The position numbers and the translations under genes are program-made. Positions 11,801 through 26,800 of a stretch of 64,000 nt of DNA are shown piece after piece. The DNA lies in the NCBI RefSeq assembly GCF_012273895.1, contig NC_052104.1, positions 3,162,001 to 3,226,000 of the forward strand, read 5' to 3'. Each line of letters begins with the position of its first letter. Positions within the stretch are counted from its first letter, which is position 1. The DNA comes from Zerene cesonia (Eukaryota; Arthropoda; Insecta; Lepidoptera; Pieridae). Under the pieces are notes generated by a model. That model saw only the letters and a program-made list of their open reading frames with translations. It did no database searches and was not told where the DNA came from.

Positions 11801-14800
11801 TTGCTTACACTAAAGAACGCAATAAAGAAGTAAAATTTGGAATTTGAATTTGGATTACTTCTGTAACTATAATTTTTTCACAGAAACTTCGCTTACTAAA
11901 ATGAAAAGAATAATTAGTCACAGGCCTTGGTTACTAAAAAAATTCTAACAGAAAAGTGTTCTTTGACAGATGAACTTACGCCAAAAGTCGTGATAAACGA
12001 TTCACTATATACTTTTATATGACTGTATACAAAAGTTGTATTCCCCGAAGAGAACTTGCCGAGTGTCCTCAATAAACGTCACAATGAGGAATTATCTTCG
12101 GTGCTAGACTGAAAGTAATATCTACCTTCGCTGTATGATATGACATTTTATAGAAATAGCAATTTCCTTTAGCCCACACGCCTGACTTGATGTGACCTCA
12201 ATAAGTTTAATTTACGCTCTTGACGGTAAAGATGCACCTTTGTGGATTGCAGAGCTACGTTATACAAAACGTATGAGAGGAATTTCCAATTTTCATATTT
12301 GATCACGTGTTTTTGTACGTAAGAATCTATTTGCTCAATCAGGAAGTTTATTCTATATAAATTTGATTTGATTTGATTCTCTTGTATGCGACTTTTTATA
12401 TTTTATTATAATCCGTTATTTGCGGAAACAAGCATTTTAGCATGGATCTTGGCTTGAAAATCAATAAAATTAAAAAATACATTGGTCTGTATATGCTTCA
12501 ATCTCTTTGTGACATAAATTACTTACTAACTGGAACTAAACGTAAGTATAACTGAACGGATTTTTGCACACATTTCCATTTACCAACCAATTTTAATTAG
12601 TGTAAATTATAAACAACGCGTGTCATTTGTAAATAAATGAGACTTTTTTCTTTTTACGGTTTAATATTAACAAGAAACCAACTGGGATTACGGTAATGTT
12701 ATATAACAGTAATCCCAGTTGTTCATTACCTGTCATGTTAGTTCCATCTGAGTTGTTATCTTCATTAGAGTCGAAAGTATCTCTCAAGCTTTCATTACGT
12801 GGCAATGATTAGCCCTTTACAAGTCATTACATTGAGTCGTTGGAATTAAAGACGGCCATTTCTCCCTGTGTTAATTTATGTGTGTCGAGTTTCAGGTGTT
12901 TTTAGAGATTCTTTAAAACCTATTGTGACATTTAGGTGTACTAACATTGAGATATAAATAAAGTATTAAGTTAACATAATATGTGTCTTAAATACATTTA
13001 ATAAGAGTGCATGTGGACACTATTATTAAGTGTATGTAAAAACTTAGTTTTTTTGTATTGTATTGTTTACTTAAAACAATTGATAGTTAAGCAGAATTCG
13101 GACTCACAGACTCGATAATTTGTTTTTGTAATTATGTAAAAATTATTAAGCTTCCTATTTTTTTAGTTGTATTACGTATATGTGTTTATGTATANNNNNN
13201 NNNNNNNNNNNNNNNNNNNNNNNNNNNNNNNNNNNNNNNNNNNNNNNNNNNNNNNNNNNNNNNNNNNNNNNNNNNNNNNNNNNNNNNNNNNNNNNNNNNN
13301 NNNNNNNNNNNNNNNNNNNNNNNNNNNNNNNNNNNNNNNNNNNNNNNNNNNNNNNNNNNNNNNNNNNNNNNNNNNNNNNNNNNNNNNNNNNNNNNNNNNN
13401 NNNNNNNNNNNNNNNNNNNNNNNNNNNNNNNNNNNNNNNNNNNNNNNNNNNNNNNNNNNNNNNNNNNNNNNNNNNNNNNNNNNNNNNNNNNNNNNNNNNN
13501 NNNNNNNNNNNNNNNNNNNNNNNNNNNNNNNNNNNNNNNNNNNNNNNNNNNNNNNNNNNNNNNNNNNNNNNNNNNNNNNNNNNNNNNNNNNNNNNNNNNN
13601 NNNNNNNNNNNNNNNNNNNNNNNNNNNNNNNNNNNNNNNNNNNNNNNNNNNNNNNNNNNNNNNNNNNNNNNNNNNNNNNNNNNNNNNNNNNNNNNNNNNN
13701 NNNNNNNNNNNNNNNNNNNNNNNNNNNNNNNNNNNNNNNNNNNNNNNNNNNNNNNNNNNNNNNNNNNNNNNNNNNNNNNNNNNNNNNNNNNNNNNNNNNN
13801 NNNNNNNNNNNNNNNNNNNNNNNNNNNNNNNNNNNNNNNNNNNNNNNNNNNNNNNNNNNNNNNNNNNNNNNNNNNNNNNNNNNNNNNNNNNNNNNNNNNN
13901 NNNNNNNNNNNNNNNNNNNNNNNNNNNNNNNNNNNNNNNNNNNNNNNNNNNNNNNNNNNNNNNNNNNNNNNNNNNNNNNNNNNNNNNNNNNNNNNNNNNN
14001 NNNNNNNNNNNNNNNNNNNNNNNNNNNNNNNNNNNNNNNNNNNNNNNNNNNNNNNNNNNNNNNNNNNNNNNNNNNNNNNNNNNNNNNNNNNNNNNNNNNN
14101 NNNNNNNNNNNNNNNNNNNNNNNNNNNNNNNNNNNNNNNNNNNNNNNNNNNNNNNNNNNNNNNNNNNNNNNNNNNNNNNNNNNNNNNNNNNNNNTTGTCC
14201 AGCTGGCTACGTACCAAATTTCATTGCAATCGGTTCAGTAGTTTTTGCGTGAAAGAGCAACAAACACACACATGATTACAAACTCGCATTTATAATATTA
14301 GTAGGATTCTTCTTGATACAATAAAACCACGTAGTTTTTGTAATATACGGTATAGGATAGGGCTTAAAGGATTCATTTATAGATTAAATACTACTTTCTT
14401 ATATAATTGAAATTTCATTGCTTTATAATTCATATTACTATTTTGCTGAATGAAAGTAAAATTGTTTGCATTCACATTTCATTTCATCTGACATTAGTCC
14501 TTTTAATGTAAGGTTCGTACACAATTAATTGATTGAGGAAGGAATTAGTTAAAATGAACTTTCTCTTAAAATCACATTACGCCTATATGGAATTCAATGA
14601 AGTAATAATAATGTCAATAATAGCTTGCCCAACCTAAGATAGCATTACGCCATTTACGCCACACATACAACGTTTTGTACAAATCTTGGAACTCGAAACA
14701 AACCAAACAGGGTTTTCCAATTATCATGTGGCAATATTAATCGCATCCAGCGTACCTGTAAGCTCGTTGCACAGCATTGCTATTGTGGGCGAGTCCGTGT

Positions 14801-17800
14801 CTCTCCCGTCGAACACTTTAATGATGTCCGCGCGACGCAGACAGCTGAAAATAGGATTATTTATTAGGCTACGTATGTTTCATTGACCTGATGCGAGATA
14901 GATAAAACATATGCACGATTGCTATTAATAAAATAAAATTATAACGTGTATTGGTGACTAAATCGTTAAGGCCTAGACGCTATCACAAGAGGTTGGACAT
15001 TAGTATATATTTATAACACACAAAATCTTCTAAATATAGTAAGCTGCAAGGTTCCCCTATCTAAGCTTTTAAAAGATATTGTTGGAACTGGGTTATATCG
15101 ACATTTCATATTTTTAAACATTTGAATTATTTCTTTTTAAACAAAGCGAATTGCGTGACTTTATTTTAATGGAGTGCTTGTTTTGTTCGCGTTTAGTTGT
15201 TTGGCCTAGAACTACATTTGAATGAGGCTGGAGTATATAAATTGTCTTGAGTGGTTCTAATATGTACTGTTACCTAATAACATAGGTAATATTTTAAATA
15301 AGAGGGGAAAAATAAGTTGGTACATATAACGTTTTTTAACTTGTCTCGGAAAAAGTGAAAAAGTGAAAAATGATTATATTAAGAATGGATTGATCTTTAA
15401 AGCGGATCACGGTCATTAGATGGACATTGTCTGGAATATGAATTATATCCACGTTATTATATCCCAATAATACTCATTTACCTATGTGCTTATCTTTGAC
15501 ATATCCAATAATTTTGTTATTAGTTGTAGGTGTGCTTTTGTTTAAAGATGATTCATGATTCTTTTAGCTCAAACAATATCATCTATAGGCCTCTATTAGA
15601 AGTCCTTTTCAATCAATCGTCGTCGTCGCATTATAAACAACCGGCATCAGATTTGTAGTAATAGCGGAGATTAATAATTTTTATTTAGTCAAGAGTAGTA
15701 TTACCGCATCCAGTTATTTGGTACGAAATGGCCTTATATGCTTATACAGAAGGAAGATCAAAGAGTCACCTATAAAATGGCACTTAGTAGAACAAAGTTT
15801 GAGATGTATGCGAGGTTTTCAGTGGCCGTCTCCCGAGATTACACTGGTTTTGGCTTTAATGGCTTCGAGGTTGTGTAGTGGAAGTCTTATATAATGTAGA
15901 ACTTTACATCGCTATTATATAGGTTTATTTATAAATCGTTCTAATCGATTTAGGATTAATGCACTACTGGATATAATAATAATAATAAGTTTTCTTTGCT
16001 GAGATAAAGAAAGTAATATAAAGAACATACCTATTATATAAGACGCTGGTCATATTTTATTCCTTATCATAGATGGAGAATATGAAATCAGAAAAGTTTA
16101 TGCCAATTTTATATTGCTATTTTATATGATATTTTTGTTTCCTTACAATTTCTTAATAAAAACGGTACGCAAAAATAATATAATGCATGACAAGCATTGG
16201 TCTGTTATATTTTCTAAAATGTATATAAAACAATCTATATCAATAAAAACATAAAATATTTTAGGTTTCAATTACAATTCACTACGACTCAAGTGGGCTT
16301 AAAAGCGTAATTTACAAATTTAATTTCTATAAACCTAGATCTCAGATTTTCTATAGACCTAGATCTCAAAGGGCAGTTGGAACGCGCCGAATGTTCGAGC
16401 ATCGCTACCTCTATTATTACGTGTGCGTGACAGAAAGTCTGCACTGCACGCACATGCATATTTGTGTGCGTGTTATGTTACCAGATATTAAAGTTTTCTC
16501 AAAAAAGTCCATCAACATCCCTGGCGAGGGAACACTGCAGACTCTAAAATGGTTCCAAATGACAACAATTTCCTATCAAATACAACTGAATCACGCCAAT
16601 CTAGTAATCATTTAATTTTTCTCCTGCTAAATTTAGACTTCATAAAAATGTACACTTCACTTCATATCTAGTAAAATAACATTCTAGCAAATAGCTTTAA
16701 GAGTGTCCGCCGTTCTCGTGAACCAATAAATCTAATTGTCGTAGAAGAGCAAGCAAGGTAGTGGAATTAAGTTAGTTAGCGTCGACTAGACAAGGTTGAT
16801 GTAGGAGTCATAAAATTATAGGTACATGGAATACTAGCTTTCGGCTTCGTAGTCAAAGGAAAATATATACAGTCCGAGAGATTTTCCCGCATAGCACACG
16901 TTCCCGTGGGTATTCCGGGATAAAAAGTATCCTGTGTCCTAACCATCTTTTTGCTAAATTTTATTCTTTGCGGTTTACTTCGAACAGAGTTTCATTTATA
17001 ATGTAATAAGGTACTATATTAATTAAGAAACTATTTTTTATGGATTGGTTGTCTAAAAATTTGACAATAGATTTATATTGGGTAGAATTTTAAAAGTTGG
17101 TCTTGTAGTGGGTTAATACGACCTTCATATTAACTTATTATGTGACACCCCGACAGACACTTGGCTTTTTTATATATACAGAAATGTTGAATTAATTTTA
17201 TGCGGCAAATTACCGATTTTAATTGCAGCTATAAATAAGGAAAATCCCGTTGATCAGATATTACACAATATGCCCTTGAGAAGCCACCTCTTATTTGTGC
17301 GAAGCGATAAATTCATCAATAGCCCATATAAAAAGCAAGCTAGCTAGAACGCTTAAATTTAGATTGTTATTTAGATTCGTTTGTGCTTCGTTTAAACATA
17401 CGAATATTACGAGTTTATGTTCCTTTGTTAATGACTTCTTAATAAATTTATATTTATTACTGAGGGACTTCGTTCAACCTCCCGTGACTCCCGTACAGAA
17501 TCTTCGCGACCCACAAGTTGAAAAAGTCTCCTCTTAATGATATAGGTATCCGTATATATATATTATAAAGATAATGTCCTAACATTTTTTACAAAACATA
17601 ATGAGACCGAATTTATCTTACACCAAAATTTACCGTTAAGCAAAGGCTTTGGCGCGGTAATTTTAAAATATTTAAGTAATGCAATTTATTCTTAAGATTT
17701 GGAGACAGGGGCTTCTGAATTACAAGTTTAATTAAAGTGGCTTAACAAAGCATTTCGTTAACGTAAATCATTTGGTTTCGAGTGAAAAGCTCCTTTGAAG

Positions 17801-20800
17801 TTTCTATTCATTACGATGCTGTTTTATAAAAACAAATTGCCATTAATTTAATAAGGAGGAGCGTAATGGAAGCCGGAGTGATCTAGACCATGATTTGGCA
17901 TAAACTAATTTAGGCTTGTATTGCAGTATTTTAGGTTTTAAATATTATTTTTAACGAAAACGGGAGGCAGCTTTCAGCTTTCTTATAAAATTATCAAAAT
18001 GAAAAAAATCTTCAAAATAGTTTTAACTAATCGAAAAATCTGAACAAAATCCAAAAATCTGCTCAATTTCTGAAGTCCGTTGAAAGGTCTTCTGTGCTAC
18101 AGAAAGAAACGATATTTTTAGTTACTTCTAACTCTTTTAATAAAGAGCCATATTACATGCGTTATAATGAGTAAGGTAATGTTACAAGTGCGAAAGTCGC
18201 TCTTTTTATTTGTCTTCTCTTTACGTCTAAACCACTGGTCTAATTTGAATGCAATGTAATTCAAAGATAGTTTATTACCTGAAAAAGGACAGAGTTCTTA
18301 TCCTAGAAATCCTTCGGCCTGAAAATGTGTTGTGAAAACATCGGAACTATCTATTTTTTCCTTTTACTACGCAGGTGAAGAAGATTTTGGCGGAAAGCTA
18401 GCATGATATGTACAAGACTTTAATACTGAAATATATTCAAGGATAAAATCATATTCTGCTATATTCTGATCAAACTCTCTGTTCGTAATGGTCGTGGGAG
18501 GCTTAAGGTCCAATTATCTAACCCTTAACTTTTCTCTCCATTATTTCAAGTAGACGTTCATATACATTGATAAAACATATTGATAAAGTACTCATGAAGT
18601 TCCGTGAAATTATCGTACTTTGCTCTGGTATTTATTTTTAAAAAGTATTTATAAAGGAAGCAATGAGTAGTGTTGGAATGAGATTTTATATTTCTTGCTC
18701 CAGAGTATTTGATAGACATTGTTATGACACGAGGAACAGAAATAGAATTGAAATGCCTGTTTTCCGGCTTTCTAAAGAAATAAATAAAAGGTATTTTTAA
18801 GGCCTTTACAATAGAATTCCTCATAGTACAAAGAGTTTAGTAGTGCTAAATTTAAAATCTATGTTAAAATGTATTACTTCACGGATCCTTTATGAAAGGC
18901 TTCCTGTTTTTCTATTAAATCAGATAGGCCTGAGTTAGATATAATGACAATTATAATCCGCATAAATATATACACTGGATTGGTAAGGCCGTATATACAA
19001 ATATAACCTTTCAAACTCAATCTCAAACTCAAACATTTATTCATTCAACTAGACTTCTTATAGAAGCACTTTTGAATCGTCATATTACACAGTTATAACA
19101 TTTACCACAGGTTCAGAAGGCAGTTTCTACAGAGAAGAGCCGGCAAGAAGCTCTGTAGATGCTCTTTTAAAGTAATATAAATTTTACATTTTAATACTAC
19201 ATAATATGTAACATGTACATTACAATGATGCCAATGAACTGACCTGTGGTTCTTAAGCGACAACATTCCATGGATTGTCATCTTCCATACTATATTCATT
19301 GATGATATAGTAGGCTCTCTGAACTAATACATCCTTCCTACTAGTCCTACTAATATTATAAATGCAAAAGTTTGTAAGGATGTGTGTGTGTGTTTGTTGC
19401 TCTTTCACGCAAAAACTGCTGAACCAATTGCAATGAAATTTGGTACGTAGACTGCTCGACAACTGGAATAATATATAGGTAACTTTTTATCCCGATATTC
19501 CCAAGGGGTGTGGACTTAAGCAGATGAAACCGCGGGGCGCAGCTAGTTTTTAATATAGTTTTTGAATTTAGCACTACTATACGATTTAATGCTATGAGGA
19601 ATTCTATTCTATAAGTTCTATTTTCTTTTACTAAGCCGGAAAACGGGCATTTCAATTTTATTTCCGTTCCTCGTATCATAATTATGACTATCACCTACTT
19701 TTATTTTCACATTTACAGTCCTAATTTGACATCCTGAACATCAGTTATTTTACTTAATAAAATTAGTATTTGAAAATTGGATTGTCCATCAAATTACGTA
19801 ACTAACCATCTGTAGGGATAGAGGGCAGTGAGCGGTGCGGCGTGCGGTTACGTCCAACGTGATATATGGTTCCCTATATTCAATTGTACTATGTCATGAT
19901 ATAGTATTTATGGTTGAATCCCTTGGTGATATTCGGTGGAATTATTGTGTACGCTGTAAAATACAGTGAATACTCTTCAATATAGCTGTAATTTCGAAAT
20001 TGGTTGGGTTGTCAATAGGTTCCATATGTAACAAACGAAGGGTCAGGGACTTTTGGAACATATTCACGACTGCGTGTATTTTGTACCTTCCTTCATCTAC
20101 TTATTAATTGTAGCTAGTTCTTCTGCTAGAATTTCGTTAGAAATAAATTAATCCTTTGTGTGATGATAAAGAAAACATTTCGATTATTGTTTTATTTAAT
20201 GATGATGAGTGTTTGATTTAATGCGAGTATAATGTACATTTACGACCTTATATAAAAAACGTGGTATAAATTTTATTCCGAGCATTACCTAGGAATAGCC
20301 AAAAATAAATCAAATATAAATCGCATTTACTAGTACAGTACTTATTATATTATTTATGCTTATACTTAGTAAAACTTTTAAATTAAAAATAACTATTTTG
20401 AGCTTATCTCTAATATAAAGACGTTTTCATTTGTGCTGTTAAGTAGTTATTATTGATCGAAAGTAATTGGATACGTTTAAAGGAATGTCATGTGTAGACT
20501 GAGTGGACCAGTTATTTAATCTCCCTTCATTTAGAGCATGGCTATAGTTGCTGTGCCTGGAAGCCACTCCACAAACTCTTGTATTGAGTTTAACTTATTC
20601 GTCTCAATTAACTCCGTTGGGGAGATGGAACTGTTAAGTTTGCAAATAGAACATTGTTTTACAGTAGTTAGTTCGGCTATCTCGTTATGTGTTGGGTAAT
20701 CAATTTAGTCTGTTTTTGTGAGGACAATTATTGTTGTTGCATTATTGGTCACGTGCATACATCAATAAACAACAAATAAAAAACATACTCACAATCATGA

Positions 20801-23800
20801 TCAAAAATAACATTGCAACAGCGAGTTTGCCTCACAATAACGTGTTAGTTGGAATTAATGTTTTATACAACGCCTCTTGAAATTTTTTTTGACGTTCTTC
20901 TTATAGTTAAAAATATTTGTTTAGTTTCGATGTTCGAGTTAGTATCGGCATCGGGTGATATCTAAATTATTCTACTTCTTTAAAATGCCCATATTAACAT
21001 TTAAAGGTCAAAAATAGTATAAGAAATAGTACCAAAAACAACACTAAAAGAAAGTAGGCTAGTAAGAAAGTAGTAGTAAATTTCTTTAATATCTACCTCA
21101 TATTGAGAATTATAAGTATAAGACTAATGTTTGTGTTATCATTTTACTTAATATTTTTTTTCCTAAAAAATATAATTTTAATTACATACCTAGACATGAG
21201 TTTACTATTTATGATGGCAATCAGAAACAATGGCTACTGCTGCATTGTTCAAATGATTCATACAAGCAATAACTATGATATAAACGGAGTAAAATATGCG
21301 GAATTATAGCTTGACATTACAATTTATATCAATTTATGCATCGAATTCCAGACACGTACGGAGTTTTTTTATTCTCAATATAAACATTACCGTTCCGATC
21401 AGGTGAATGCATAATGTACTTAATTAAGCGATACTGTATCTGAGCTCATTACTGAAGCGACTGATATTAATAATTCAGTTATCCTGATTGTATGTGTATT
21501 TTGATTCGGTTATTTATTAAGAAATTATATACGTTTGGAATAAATGGATTGGGATGATTTATAATTATTAGCCTTGGTGATGAAATTTCGTTGGATATTG
21601 CGTATATAATTGTGAATAAATGCATGACAACTATAAGACAGTTTTACATGCTTGATAAATGAATAAATATAGATATTATACTATCAAACAGAACGAATAC
21701 GCTCTGACGCGCTCTAAGTATGCGTTCTTTCTGACGCCATTAGCGTTTAGTACTAGTATAGTATTATATTATCTGTGGTACAACACGATTCGGCGTCATA
21801 ACACGGTGTCAGATTAGTGCTCTGATGGGCGCTAAGATCGCGTTGGGTTTAAAAAGTCATAATATGCTAAGAGCAATTTATGCGCTACGTACTAATGCTC
21901 TATTTTTTAAGATAAAGTGAATTCAAGATAATTTTCTTTTATTTGGTATATTTTCATAGTTTTACACGTTTAAAATTATACTATATATAGTATAAATAAT
22001 CGTGGATTTGAGTATTTTTGCGACTATTACAACATCAAACACAATAATAAAATTAAGGCCACAAAATATACAAAGTATAAGCACAAATAAAAAAGCATTC
22101 CTAAATTACAATTCGGTCTCGTTTACATTTTTCATTTGAATCCTGTTTAATAAATAACTAAAGCGCTAACTCCACTCACCTTATATCTCCTTTTTGTAAG
22201 TAAATTTCTTCAAAGACTACTTTGACGCGGTCTTTCGGTCTGAAAATGAAAAATAGGTATTACATCTTAATCTCACAGCGCAACATCTGATAGTCGGTGT
22301 TATGAAGCTTTTTGTGCTGGATTATTTTTATCTCGAAATTTTAATGTTATGAATGTATAAAATGATAGATAAAGACGTCCTAGTTTTAGGGTTGCGAATA
22401 TCCTTTCGGTTTATAACTTAAATACATTGTTGCCTAACAATAGTTAGGTTAGTTAACATAATAATGTTTGAATACTGTTTATGCAGATCCATTGACACAG
22501 GTTTGAAGACACATTTTTCTTTGTTGTTCCTATAGTAATTAGACGAATAAATGCTGTTAAAATATTGTATCATATAAAGCTGGGCATATAATATGTCAGT
22601 ACACACTTTCATAGAACTTCAATAGGTTCATTCATAAGCTAATTTGACTTTTTTTAACTATGAAAAACCAGGTTAAAAACGTTATATAGTATTTCGAGGA
22701 TAGTATAAAAATGCCCGACTCGCTTGAATACAGTATATATTTATCGATCTGAATGTTGTACCCCAATTTCATGTCGCACACGATTATGACACGCGAGCTG
22801 TGTTTGCTGTCCCTGACCTACCACAGTAAGCTTAATATCCGACATTGTCTGGTATTCATTTAGATGTACATGATTGATATATAGATATAGATATAGATGT
22901 ATAGATACTTCCATGGTTTTGAAGATTGTTTCCTCAGCTCTTTGGCTAGTTTTAGAGTCACGCTGGCAAGCTGACCGTTGATGCTGACGGAAGAAACGTA
23001 TGAAATTTTATGAAGCGTTTCAAAATAACACGTGGGTATTAGCGTGTGCGGTGCAAAGAAATTGATACGTTTTAGTTGTCAGCACCGATGGTAAGCGTGC
23101 GGTCAGCGTGACTCTAATCCAGCCTTACCTATTCAGTTAATTTTTCGATAAATTAGCAAATTTATTCTGTTCTATAATTGATTTTGAACAATAAATTGCT
23201 ATAACGACTAGATAAGAGTGTCTATCGTCGACGTCTTGCCTCTTTATGGTAGGCTAAAAGATTGACCATAAACTATGTAACTATGTTGTAAACGAAATGT
23301 GCATGCCCCACACTATAAAACAAAGACGTGCTGACAGTTGATGTTTCCAAAAAAGACTCTTAAATCCTGAATAAATTTAAACTTTGACGTGGTAAACAGA
23401 AAGTAATGCTATAATCAGGTTTACAAAGGTTTTTAAATTAAAAAATCATGTTTTTGTCAGGCCTTATACATATTTTTGTTTTATAAATGCCGCTATTATA
23501 GTTACATAGTTATATTTTACCTTTAAATAAATGTGTAATTGGTACGACCTGAACCTCTGTATCTGCCAAAATAGCATTTTCAGATTGTGCATATAAACAT
23601 TCATATGTTTACTAAAAAAGCAATATATATCCACTACAAATACGTTTATTTATCGTTTTATAATACTACCATTGCTAGATCATTTTATTGTTATTTTTAT
23701 AAGTTATGTTTCATGAGATTGCATTGGTTTTTTCTTGCCTAGCTATTGCTTCTATACCGGAGGCCCATATCCCTTATCTTTCCCTTTCCAGTCCGTTCTT

Positions 23801-26800
23801 TTATTCCTCTAATTCATTTCCAATTGAAAGTCGACAATGCTTTTGTATAGGCATAAGGTCTGCATTCGACGTTACGCCTCTATGTTTATGGGCGGTGGTA
23901 GCGCTTCCAATCCAGCGACCCAACAGTTTCAATGCCGACAAGGACATATAAAGCATGTATCTTAGAATTTAATAAATAAACAAATTTACCTGGCATGAAA
24001 GTGATAGGAACAGCGCACATTGTTAGGGTAGATGGACGGGTATCTCGGGCTGTAGAGGCGGCCGTGGGCGGGCCGGTTGCCCGATCTGCTGAACTGGTAG
24101 TCACACTCTGTACCTGGTATCCTCACGCCTTCCGTTTCGAACAGACCTGGAAGTTTCAAGTTTATTAGATTTTGTGCCTAGGGGAAAGCTAATAAGGTTT
24201 TATATTGCGCAATGTGAATCGTGTATTGTATTCGCAATTTATGATTACAATAATATAATATATGACAAGTAGGTAGTAGAAGAAAAAGCAGTCTTTATAT
24301 TTGTTGAGATTGTTGGGAATTACAAAAAATCACAAATTGATTAGTATTTTTTGTAGGAAAATGGTAAAAAAGAAAGGAGTACTATCTTGTAGAATGTTTT
24401 AGAAGAAGAATTTTCATAAAAATATTGCAGAAAACCCTATATTAAAAATAATTTATTCTGAAAAAAACTTGGAATGAAGGCATATTTTTTTTCCATATTT
24501 AAAAATGAATTAGCAAACAATAAAATAAATAAAGTAGCTTTATGGATATGCGTTTTAAAATGCCATAGTATGTACTCTCTGGGAAAGTACTTTTTCTAGA
24601 CAGGAAGATAGATAGTATATATATATTATTTATTTAATTAAATTCGATTTTTAATGTTAATTGAAATACAAGATAGCTTGGTAGACCATTGAATTCCGGT
24701 ATCGATTCGATTCACTATGAATTTTCATACGGTATTGTCATAAAGCGTGGGGTACGTTGGTTATTTAGGGTTAATCGTTTGAAGGTATTTCAGACTGAAT
24801 CAGATAAATACTTACACCCTTGTTCAGTAGTTCAGGGGCCTTTGTTAAATTACATTTTCATGATAACATCTCGGGTGTTCATATCATTTAATTTGATGCA
24901 ATTATTTGGTCGATTCGTTACGTATGCCTTATTGTATAAAATTGCATGATATAAGAGATAATTGAGTTAGTCGGAGTGTTGGCAATATTTTGTTTTTAGC
25001 TAACATCGTGTTGACGATGTTTAAAACGGGTATACTAATTAAGACCGAGATAAAAACTAACGTAGCTCACGGCCAAATCCCTTTTTCTTTCTTAAAAAGT
25101 CACAGAAAAGGAAGGCAAAGGCAGAGTAAACAAAACTATTAAAAACATTTGATTTATCTCTATAGATATTAAAAATACAAGCATCGGTATAAATATAAGT
25201 AAGTAAGTAAGTAATAATAAGTAATACCTAAGTCTATCTTCCATTTTTATTCTAACATAATGTAAGCAAAATATAATATTAAAACTACGTGAACACCTGT
25301 AAGTGAAAGGTAATTGAGGCAAGAATTGATATATGACGCTGGAGTTCCTATATGCTGATATTAAAATTGTTTTTGTTCACTCTCTTAGGAGCATGGGTTT
25401 GTATTATAGCTATTTTCGAAATGTGAATAAGAAATAAATTTTGTAATTGAAGCTTACTTGGTGTAAAATGTATGAATTTTTATCATTTTTAAGTATTGTT
25501 ACGGTTAATACTAGTTTATATATATATTTTTTTAAACTTCTGAATTATCTGCCCTTCTTTGTTTCATACGTGATTAATCAAAGTCGTCTTTTGTACCCTG
25601 GACTTTGATTTTATAAAAACTTTTGTTTTAACACAAAAATACTTACACATATGTACAAACTATAATTAAAAGTAAAATACCATACTCTGTAGACACATTG
25701 TCGAAATGTGCTGTAAGTTATACGACCATATTTATACAATGGCCCACACTTCGATTAAACTACCATTCCATGAAGGGATAGTGTAGTATTATGTTTAATT
25801 CAAAGTTAAATTAATTATTATCTTTAGTTCCACGTCCACACGTACGCCTACGTGACACTTCCACGTATTGTCCGGGTCTTGAGATAAACGAGTTATAAAT
25901 CTTATTAAACAACTAACTCAATTTGCGTGTGTAATTCCTCTAAAACTTTTCGGTTGTTTAATTTGGTTTTTTACATTAATGGCGGATGATAAATAAATAT
26001 TTAGAGTTCTGATCGCGCAGTTGGTAAATCAATGATATCACAACATTATGTTATTTGTAATATAAATAATTATCCTATATCCTACTCCTACTATATTATA
26101 AATGCGAAAGTTTGTAAGGATGTGTGTGTGTTTGTTACTCTTTTACGCAAAAACTATTGAACTGATTGCAATGAAATTCAGTACGTAGATAGCTGGACAA
26201 CTGGACTAACATATAGGCAACATTTATCACGCTATTCCTACGGGATACGGACTCACGCGCGTAAAACCGCTGGGCGCAGCTAAATACAATTCGAGGTAAA
26301 TATCCAACGATTGAGATACTTGGATAAATAACGGAACGAACGGAAATAAGCCTATCTACTGATGCATCCAAATGTGTAATGGAATACATCTTTATTATTA
26401 CAATTTAATTCTTCTCGTTTTGTACATATATAATAATATATTCTCTTATTCGAAAATTATATGTAAAGGAATTTTATAATAACTCCACTCTGTTACATTA
26501 TTATACACATAAATATTTGCAATAAATGAATCACCATAATGTGTGTAAATTACGCATTTGCTGGTATAGTTTTCAATGCATATTGTGCATGCTAAAAGAA
26601 GCGTGTAGTTATTAATCGTTGTTTCATCGGTCATTATCGTTCTATATTTAGTGCATTTATTTACATTGCACACGCGTGTTATGCGAATAAAAACTAATAA
26701 CATTGCAAACGCATGATAAGTGAAATATTTTTTGTCGTCGAACAACATGTTGGATGTATGATAGAATCGGTTTTCTAAAAGTGTGCAATTATAGCGTTAT

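Larger units (their letters stand above)
8860..14755 (-). other. Intron of the CUB gene (5.9 kb, includes a gap)
   Basis: AT-rich, with Helitron-like insertions (9441-9793, 11285-11490, 14195-14306), a hairpin at 12679-12721 and the gap 13195-14194. The block 10980-11170 is GC-richer and unexplained. Confidence 0.7.
14845..22179 (-). other. Intron of the CUB gene (7.3 kb)
   Basis: AT-rich, with Helitron-like pieces (16833-16950, 18175-18401, 19345-19546) and a LINE 3' tail (19005-19200). No nested gene was seen. Several 60-90 codon open frames have no splice or start context. Confidence 0.7.
22240..23989 (-). other. Intron of the CUB gene (1.75 kb)
   Basis: Holds a short GATATA-type microsatellite (about 22871-22910), a MITE (22944-23124) and a degraded SINE-like copy (23752-23955). 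No exon seen. Confidence 0.75.

Noticed and set aside
13167..14252. Long open frames on both strands
   Set aside because: Artefacts of the 1000-N gap.
22871..22910. CRISPR-like or satellite array
   Set aside because: Only a short GATATA microsatellite; no spaced repeats anywhere in the window.
23886..24104. 72-codon minus-strand frame over the CUB exon
   Set aside because: Wrong frame of the same exon; it does not fit the splice phases or the CUB motif.
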